From Tomocerus qinae (Eukaryota; Arthropoda; Collembola; Entomobryomorpha; Tomoceridae): a stretch of 64,000 bases of DNA. Shown in pieces: positions 60,901 to 64,000 of the stretch. The notes beneath the pieces were generated by a model. That model saw only the letters and a list, made by a program, of their open reading frames with translations. It did no database searches and was not told the origin of the DNA. The stretch covers positions 45,934,296 to 45,998,295 of the forward strand of contig CM034548.1 in the NCBI GenBank assembly GCA_020055645.1. The letters run 5' to 3'. How positions within the stretch are numbered: the stretch's first letter is position 1; each line of letters starts with the position of its first letter. A program made the translations under genes and the position numbers.

Positions 60901-61935
60901 ATAGACAAGGGCAGTTCACATTATGCCACCGCATCAACTAGTCGACCATATCCAAGTCTTTGGTTTACTTTCATCAGTTCCTTATGGGTAAAGCGGAATC
61001 AAATCAGCTTCTCTAAAAGGCGGAAACGCACACAGAGAATGCTGCCGAGAGGAGGAAGTTACTACATGAAACCGAAATCAGTCCTAACAATTGACAATGG
61101 CTTTGCCTCGTTCCTCCGTCTCTGCCCTTTGCTTTATTTTACTTCCAGGATCCATCGTATCTGACTTATAGGCGCCTACGTTCTAAAGAACCAAGCAATG
61201 ATTACATCACAAGAATTCGTTACATTACAAGGAGTCTGCAGCTCCTTCCGACCAACCCAAACTTCTATCGACCTCTCACTTTCAATTCAGCCCAACATCC
61301 TAGGACTACATACTGTCCATAATGACCACCTAGTCCCATATACCTCCTGCCCTATCCTACTGCATCTCAACATTATGCCCTACATATAAACGCGTGGGCG
61401 GATTAAAAATTGCACACTCTGTCTTAATCTTCCGGACTTTCAAAAAAAATGTCAACTTTTGAACATCTCGACTCTGATGAATGCCCAAACCAATGGTTTG
61501 GAAGTCTGTATTCAAAATAATAGCATGGCTTCTTCAATTTATCAGAATCCTACAATGAATAGGCGCTTACCTGGCTCAAGACTTAATGTGCACTTCTGTT
61601 TATCCTTGAAATCGCACACTTTTGCCTTACTGTAGATCGTGGTCATGTTATTCACTGCCGTAGTAAACTGAAATTCGCACAATTCCAAGAAAAGAACTTT
61701 TAATTGCATTATCACTTTAAGCCTTTTCCCATGAAATTGAAGAGACAGCATTAAGTGCCAGTAATTCTCTAATTACCGTTTCCAACTTGTCATCAGGCAA
61801 AGCGTCAGTACCAAGAACAGATAGCATCCTAAATTGTCTTTTAAGATTTTCATCTGTAAACCTTTTCCATGGAAATGATGTCGTATTCTTCCATTGATTT
61901 TTTCTATATTGGGCCAGCTCAAGTGATGCAATTAC
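30691..61935 (-). CDS. Ance: Angiotensin-converting enzyme (peptidase family M2), 11 exons, 5' partial
   Basis: A zinc dipeptidyl carboxypeptidase acting on extracellular peptides. Exons, 5' to 3': 61777-61935, 61571-61667, 49457-49600, 47536-47816, 46829-46998, 38988-39112, 36864-37003, 35806-35909, 35378-35476, 35082-35225, 30691-30946. They total 1719 nt with consistent phases, giving 572 residues and a stop. All introns are GT..AG. In human testis ACE numbering the conserved residues are Q281, H353-A354, HEMGH (H383, E384, H387), zinc ligand E411, D415, W485, R489, K511, H513, Y520, R522 and Y523, so the enzyme should be active and chloride-sensitive. Cysteines equivalent to the 152-158, 352-370 and 538-550 pairs are present. 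There is one catalytic domain and no clear membrane anchor, as in secreted insect Ance. Signal peptide and about 50-60 N-terminal residues are not in the window. The symbol is by family; orthology to fly Ance rather than a paralogue is untested. Confidence 0.95.
31550..31577. repeat. Perfect 28-nt palindrome
   Basis: GTAGACTATTACCA followed by its exact reverse complement, centred on CCATGG. A similar 12-13 nt string (TTCGGTCCATGTA and TTCGGACCATGTA) lies just outside on each side in direct orientation. Function unknown. Confidence 0.85.
32240..32855 (+). mobile_element. hAT-type MITE, 600 bp, with perfect 8-bp target-site duplication (family H1, copy 1)
   Basis: Element 32248-32847 is bounded by GACTTGAG at 32240-32247 and 32848-32855. 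Ends are CAGTGTACAAAAT and its exact inverse ATTTTGTACACTG. Near the left end, TGGTAAAAATG occurs repeatedly; near the right end the inverse TACCATTTTTACCAT-like boxes and two TAAGTGGT boxes occur. An 8-bp duplication and CAGTG ends are characteristic of the hAT superfamily. There is no transposase frame. A second copy lies at 55675-56234 in opposite orientation. It sits within the last large intron of the ACE gene. Confidence 0.93.
35082..35225 (-). CDS. Ance: ACE exon 10 in window (phase 2 to 2)
   Basis: Acceptor GGTTTTATAG, donor CTAAG followed by GTGAGC. It encodes the Arg-Tyr pair (R522, chloride II; Y523, catalytic), then [15 protein letters not shown] and [14 protein letters not shown] with the last conserved disulfide. 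The longest ORF on the same strand here is out of frame. Confidence 0.95.
35378..35476 (-). CDS. Ance: ACE exon 9 in window (phase 2 to 2)
   Basis: Acceptor TTCTTTTCAG, donor ATTAG followed by GTAAAT. It encodes [27 protein letters not shown] and TPYI, carrying K511, H513 (transition-state stabiliser) and Y520. SDIQG replaces the usual LKYQG-like sequence. Flanked by short introns of 329 and 152 nt. Confidence 0.95.
35806..35909 (-). CDS. Ance: ACE exon 8 in window (phase 0 to 2)
   Basis: Not visible as a long ORF but unmistakable: after TTTTTATAG it reads [20 protein letters not shown] and then NCHWWKLR, with the donor AAG followed by GTAAAA. WW-x-LR holds the chloride-I ligands W485 and R489; the Arg codon is split by the intron. 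The Cys before HWW matches one present in fly Ance but not in human testis ACE. An N-K-T glycosylation site precedes it. Confidence 0.95.
35910..36863 (-). other. ACE intron between exons 7 and 8
   Basis: 954 nt. Besides the ORF listed at 36456-36758 nothing is recognised. Confidence 0.85.
36456..36758 (-). other. Unexplained 100-codon ORF inside an ACE intron
   Basis: An open frame on the same strand as the ACE gene, starting at a GTG, not an ATG. Unlike most other short frames in the window its composition is protein-like: mixed polar and hydrophobic residues with a predicted helical look, for example [19 protein letters not shown] and [19 protein letters not shown]. It is not an ACE sequence and no known domain was recognised. 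It might be an exon of a nested gene, a retrocopied fragment, or chance. A potential acceptor (ATCTACTTAG) lies just inside its start. Confidence 0.25.
36864..37003 (-). CDS. Ance: ACE exon 7 in window (phase 1 to 0), third zinc ligand
   Basis: Acceptor GGGCGTCAG, donor GATAAG followed by GTTCGG. Starts with the split Gly codon and [19 protein letters not shown], in which Glu is the third zinc ligand (E411) and Asp is D415. It ends with SQALDK, where the family continues into the exon 8 sequence. The open frame continues past the donor into non-homologous residues. Confidence 0.95.
37004..38987 (-). other. ACE intron between exons 6 and 7
   Basis: 1984 nt. It holds the palindrome at 37651-37685 and an adjacent GC-richer tract with AACCTAA-like motifs to about 37900. 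No exon was recognised. Confidence 0.85.
37651..37685. repeat. Perfect 35-nt palindrome in a GC-rich island
   Basis: CCTTTTAGTCTGGACGG, one T, then its exact reverse complement. The sequence around it (about 37640-37900) is much richer in G and C than its surroundings, with GGGTCGGGG and CCCCAGTGGACCC blocks, suggesting an inserted element. No target-site duplication or coding sequence was found. Confidence 0.85.
38988..39112 (-). CDS. Ance: ACE exon 6 in window (phase 2 to 1), zinc-binding HEMGH
   Basis: Acceptor TTTGTCCAG, donor CCCAG followed by GTAAGTAT, an almost perfect donor. It encodes RIKQC (second cysteine of the 352-370 pair), then [12 protein letters not shown] with the HExxH zinc site and catalytic Glu, and [15 protein letters not shown]. 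The Glu after HI replaces the Gln found in human ACE and fly Ance. The ORF's first Met and following FKFFFNLS are intronic. Confidence 0.96.
39113..46828 (-). other. ACE intron between exons 5 and 6
   Basis: About 7.7 kb. A stretch at 39795-39965 has repeated TTTTAGCCA-like boxes and GCCGG near both sides and resembles a decayed MITE end, but no clean ends were found. Short open frames throughout are unremarkable. No nested gene recognised. Confidence 0.8.
46829..46998 (-). CDS. Ance: ACE exon 5 in window (phase 0 to 2), HASAWDF motif
   Basis: Acceptor TTGTTAAACAG, donor TTTCCG followed by GTAAAT. It encodes [25 protein letters not shown] (with an N-L-T site) and [13 protein letters not shown]. 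His-Ala-Ser-Ala lines the S1/S1' pocket (H353, A354, A356). The residue after DF is Cys where human ACE and fly Ance have Tyr, an extra unpaired-looking cysteine. The only ORF longer than 60 codons over this exon is in another frame and is a shadow. Confidence 0.93.
46999..47535 (-). other. ACE intron between exons 4 and 5
   Basis: 537 nt of AT-rich sequence with no feature recognised apart from its splice sites. Confidence 0.85.
47536..47816 (-). CDS. Ance: ACE exon 4 in window (phase 1 to 0), substrate-site Gln
   Basis: The largest exon here (281 nt). It opens six codons upstream of its first Met, as Ala-Thr-Glu-Leu-Trp-Leu after a weak acceptor (GGATTTAAAG), a choice required by phase and by similarity. 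It encodes [16 protein letters not shown] and the signature [14 protein letters not shown], whose Gln corresponds to Q281 that holds the substrate carboxylate. The donor is CAG followed by GTGCCG, which is not optimal. Confidence 0.93.
47817..49456 (-). other. ACE intron between exons 3 and 4
   Basis: 1640 nt. Short open frames on both strands have no recognisable product; nothing else seen. Confidence 0.85.
49457..49600 (-). CDS. Ance: ACE exon 3 in window (phase 1 to 1)
   Basis: Acceptor TTGTTGACAG, donor AATG followed by GTAATT. It encodes [15 protein letters not shown] and [15 protein letters not shown], the typical ACE segment (SR-x-x-EEL-x-x-x-W, then the Y-V-x-L-N-x-AA motif). The frame continues for a few codons into the intron; those residues are not ACE-like. 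Confidence 0.93.
53011..53890. repeat. 274-bp tandem duplication with internal 40-bp repeat
   Basis: A unit beginning GTTTGAAA and containing ATTTAGGTATTGTTTAAATC and CTTTACAGTCACCTGGTGC occurs at 53051-53324 and 53325-53598. The first 40 nt are themselves duplicated upstream (53011-53050). A third, diverged and partly deleted copy spans about 53735-53890. Open frames here are repeat translations. Confidence 0.85.
55601..55674 (-). repeat. Dispersed repeat R, copy 2 (reversed)
   Basis: The reverse complement reads CTCCTCCCATCAACTGCAC, ACGTAATATGTGCACG and AAATGCGCATGCCC, matching 58425-58493 closely and 29790-29859 more distantly. It directly abuts MITE copy 2, which appears inserted into it just after GATGGGAGGAGGAG. 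Confidence 0.75.
55675..56234 (-). mobile_element. hAT-type MITE, about 560 bp (family H1, copy 2)
   Basis: The same family as 32248-32847 but inverted, alignable over almost its whole length, including the TGCTAAGCTATTTCATACTT-type interior and the repeated TGGTAAAAATG boxes. The left end CAGTGTACAAAAT is intact; the right end (GGGTAACTG) has drifted from the expected inverse. No target-site duplication remains recognisable. Older or more damaged than copy 1. Confidence 0.88.
56857..56995. repeat. Inverted repeat, arms about 54 nt, 32-nt loop
   Basis: Left arm 56857-56910 and right arm 56943-56995 pair with only a few mismatches and one length difference; the inner part GAAAACTGGTTTCCCCCAA is matched apart from one extra A. 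Both arms read in open frames on both strands, which explains the 100-160 codon frames seen here. It may be the terminal part of a decayed inverted-repeat transposon. Confidence 0.85.
57810..57842 (-). repeat. Dispersed repeat R fragment (reversed)
   Basis: GAGGAGGAGGTACCTAAAAG continuing to TGTTACAGTC matches the reverse complement of 58397-58425. With that copy it frames the MITE at 57886-58279 in inverted orientation. Confidence 0.6.
57878..58287. mobile_element. hAT-type MITE, 394 bp, with perfect 8-bp target-site duplication (family H2)
   Basis: Element 57886-58279 lies between ACAATAAA at 57878-57885 and 58280-58287. Ends are CAGTGTTGT and a near-inverse ending in CAACACTG. Inside the left end ATGGTCAAAATGG-type boxes repeat; inside the right end ATTTTGACCATTATGACC boxes repeat in inverse orientation. 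It shares CAGTG termini and subterminal boxes with family H1 but differs in sequence. No transposase frame. Confidence 0.92.
58296..58493. repeat. Dispersed repeat R, copy 3 (two parts)
   Basis: Part one, 58296-58380, is the reverse complement of 63857-63932 (blocks GAGATAAACCAATAAATTTA and CTGGTAGGAGAGCCT). Part two, 58404-58493, matches 55601-55674 reversed and 29790-29859. A further block near 58688-58732 (CTTTCAAAATCGA and GGGGGCTACTAGT) recurs at 62949-62990. The element border cannot be fixed by eye. Confidence 0.7.
60567..60598. repeat. Short hairpin (15-nt arms, 2-nt loop)
   Basis: GGAATGGTACTTATA, then CT, then the exact reverse complement. No flanking duplication was recognised. 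Could be a recent small palindrome; function unknown. Confidence 0.75.
61571..61667 (-). CDS. Ance: ACE exon 2 in window (phase 0 to 1)
   Basis: Preceded by GAATTTCAG and ended by CCAG followed by GTAAGC. It encodes the [11 protein letters not shown] segment and [10 protein letters not shown], which holds the two cysteines forming the first conserved ACE disulfide. An N-M-T glycosylation site is present. The upstream intron is only 109 nt, while the downstream intron is about 12 kb. Confidence 0.9.
61777..61935 (-). CDS. Ance: ACE exon 1 in window (53 codons, phase 0 to 0)
   Basis: The acceptor ACATATTGCAG precedes the exon and the donor ACG followed by GTAATT ends it. It encodes the helical N-terminal part, with [15 protein letters not shown] and LGTDALPDD matching the ACE consensus (W-x-x-F/Y ... 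LKRQF ... LG..ALP). An N-T-T glycosylation site lies just before FPW. The open frame runs past the donor, but that part has no ACE similarity, so the donor at 61776-61775 was chosen because it joins in frame to the next exon with near-normal family length. Confidence 0.88.
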
Positions 61936-62944
61936 CTGCAATATGTAATTAAGTTTAATTAAGATAGGTTAATAATAATAGTAATAGCATAAACAACATT
62001 ATTAATTTTGTACTCATTCAGGAAGGTTACTGTAGTAGAAAAAAATTTGTAGAATCAATTTTTAAAATGTTCGTTGCATTTAACTTAAATTGCTTTAGAT
62101 GCAGTGTAAGTGTATTAGTTTTCCACTCCATTTATTTTGACCAAAGATGTCAAATAAGACGTTAGTGATTCACCCTAGCCAATATTAAATGGAACACTTA
62201 ATTTACATTGTAGTACTATTGTCAAAATCTTTGGGTGATATGGAAGTAGGCGTAGGAAACACTCATTGTATCTTACAGAATGTTAATAAATGCATGATGA
62301 AAAACTCCAATGTACGACGCCGTATATATATTACTATGTTTCATATATTTAGGGACGAATGAATGTAGCAATTTCCAACGCAATTTAACTTCAACCTCGC
62401 GTCTACCGGCGGTCAACGTTGATATTATGCTCAGCTCTGTGTGACTTATTTCTAAAGCTTATAGATTTAAAAATCATAATTTGATTTACTAGTAAGTCCC
62501 ATAACCCCAAGTTAGTTTTAACCAGCTAAAATGCAATTTAGAGACCTACCTCTGCAAAAGGGGAATAAGGAGCCAGAAAATATAATATTGTAGTAATATA
62601 GTTGGCATTACTTAAGCTGAACAAATAAGCTGTGCTAATTTTCATTTACTGCTTCTGGGCAATATGTTGCTTAAAAATGTTGATGTAACTACAGTCTACA
62701 AGAGTCACCAGTTTCAAACAAATAATGAGGTTGTAAAATCATAATGAGGGCTTATGTTGTTATGGACCATGGTTACTGCATCTGCATAATGAAAATTAAC
62801 ATACTGTTTTGCATGAAAATTCTATTATATAATCGTAGACTGATAAAAAATTAAAAAATTACCCATATATATATATATATATGTATGTAGGGCAGATTTG
62901 AATTTTACCGCGTTGATCCAAAGGGGCATTATTATTACTATAAT

Positions 62945-62990
62945 AATATCTTTCAAAATCGAGTCGGCAATACTGGGGGCTACTAGTAAA
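62945..62990 (+). repeat. Dispersed repeat R fragment (CTACTAGT end block)
   Basis: ATCTTTCAAAATCGAGTC ... ACTGGGGGCTACTAGT matches 58688-58732 with a few differences. The CTAGT at the end is reminiscent of a Helitron 3' terminus, but no matching 5' TC end or stable terminal hairpin was established. Confidence 0.55.
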
Positions 62991-63091
62991 TAAATATTTC
63001 GAAATTTACTTTTGGATCCAGAATCTTAATATTCAATGGTGAAGCAAAATATTATGTTAGACTCGTAGATTCTATTGAATTTGAATTATTT

Positions 63092-63187
63092 CATTATAAT
63101 TATCTTGGAATGTTTGTTATAATTAAATTTGGAATGTTTGTTGTAATTATATTGGAATTTTCATTATAATTACATTGGAATGTTCAT
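63092..63187. repeat. Degenerate tandem repeat, about 27-bp period, 4 copies
   Basis: Units of the form ATTATAATTA..TTGGAATGTT repeated about four times with small differences. AT-rich, non-coding. Confidence 0.75.
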
Positions 63188-63856
63188 GTATTTCAAACGA
63201 AATATTTAATAAATAGATTTCCTTTGATGAATTCTGGAGGAAATGATGAAACCTCAGACTCTGGCGGACTAACGAAAAGAAATTATTAGAAATCAAAGCA
63301 AGTAATTTTGACTTATCCGTGTACATATTTCTCTGTGTGTAAGGACATATATGATCGGTATTATAAGTTTGCTGATTTGTTATATTTAGTTCAAAAAAAC
63401 TTGATATGATACAATAATAGCATTTCCATTATTCCACAGCGCTGTTATGCAAACCAATAATACATTTAACATGCCGTGGAGTTGAAGCCATAAGCCAATA
63501 GTACAAACCAGTTTGTTATTTAAGTACCAAGAGTCCCAAGAACGCAATCGCTTATCATCATTTACCCAATAAAATAAACTTTCCCCCGTATGAACTGATT
63601 TTTGTCCTGTTTTAGCCTTCTGTGAATTATCTGAATAGTAGCATAGAATAATTAAAGTTATTTATAAACATTCTTGCAACGGACCCAGTTCACATTGGTC
63701 GTTTATTAATAATAATATCAGTACAACCCAAATTGATACTGAAAATATTGCTATTGCTATTGGTCCATCCCTAAATAGAATTTTAGCTTCTCTAGTGATT
63801 CAGGGCAGGGATACAAAGACGTATATATCAAGTGTGCCCATCTAATATATAACAAC

Positions 63857-64000
63857 AGTCTGAGATAAAGCAATAAATTTACCAACCTATCTATGTCTTT
63901 ATATATGTCTGGTAGGAGAGCCTAGGAAACCTGCACATATTGCGTAAAGCAAAACCACCCTCTCCCCCATGTGTAACGCAAGTGATGACTATAACACTTT
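63857..64000 (+). repeat. Dispersed repeat R, copy 4 (runs to window end)
   Basis: Contains GAGATAAAGCAATAAATTTA, CTGGTAGGAGAGCCTAGG and a TGTGTAACGCAAGTG block. It matches 58296-58380 reversed in its first half and 29690-29780 in its second half, linking the two part-copies into one family. Confidence 0.75.

Larger units (their letters stand above)
49601..61570 (-). other. ACE intron between exons 2 and 3, repeat-rich
   Basis: About 12 kb, the largest intron in the window. It holds an AGT-rich microsatellite patch (51600-51680), the 274-bp tandem duplication (53051-53598), MITE copy 2 (55675-56234), a 54-nt inverted repeat (56857-56995), another hAT-type MITE (57878-58287), copies of dispersed repeat R, and a 15-nt-arm hairpin (60567-60598). 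The longest open frames (123 codons at 58770, 112 at 60826, 164 minus at 56527) overlap repeats or lack recognisable motifs. No nested gene is supported. Confidence 0.85.
61936..64000 (-). other. ACE intron upstream of the first exon in the window
   Basis: More than 2 kb without a recognisable upstream ACE exon or signal-peptide exon on the minus strand. It contains an (AT) microsatellite (about 62867-62882), a 27-bp degenerate tandem repeat and dispersed repeat R copies. The missing 5' exons must lie beyond 64000 or be too short to recognise. Confidence 0.7.

Noticed and set aside
60826-61164. 112-codon plus-strand ORF antisense to the ACE intron
   Set aside because: No recognisable domain; low-complexity Ser/Arg-rich composition.

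Overview
The window is animal nuclear DNA, very probably from an arthropod and most likely an insect. It is AT-rich, has long introns with GT..AG borders, carries short TTAGG-type (arthropod telomere-like) motifs and is littered with small non-autonomous transposons. No rRNA, tRNA, CRISPR array or bacterial-style operon was seen. Everything here was read by eye; no search was run.

Region 1 (1-9682) is a large palindrome built around a Maverick/Polinton-type, protein-primed family B DNA polymerase. The right arm (4176-8458, continuing to 9682 outside the palindrome) holds a readable minus-strand polymerase with all exonuclease and polymerase motifs and an N-terminal zinc-finger exon joined by a clean intron, but it is broken by three frame changes. 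The left arm (1-4175) is the same sequence inverted and peppered with small indels. The arms meet with essentially no spacer. The asymmetry looks more like a fold-back long-read or assembly artefact, or an unpolished contig end, than ordinary decay, so the left arm should not be trusted as a second gene copy.

Region 2 (9683-30367) is a gene-poor stretch with a 108-bp tandem repeat, a 564-bp transposon-like element with an 8-bp target-site duplication, and an 88-nt palindrome.

Region 3 (30368-64000) is occupied by one minus-strand gene: a secreted, single-domain angiotensin-converting enzyme (peptidase family M2). Eleven exons with consistent splice phases were reconstructed (61935 down to 30691), giving 572 codons plus stop. 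All key catalytic residues are present. The 5' exons (signal peptide and about the first 50-60 residues) are missing and presumably lie beyond position 64000. A strong splice donor inside the last exon and a short acceptor-led exon at 30368-30390 suggest an alternative, possibly the true, C-terminus. The introns contain hAT-type MITEs with 8-bp target-site duplications, hairpin repeats, a 274-bp tandem duplication and a recurrent dispersed repeat.

No convincing novel system was found. The most useful second looks are the palindrome, the spliced zinc-finger start of the polymerase, the alternative ACE C-terminus, an unexplained 100-codon ORF inside an ACE intron, and a set of hAT-like MITEs.
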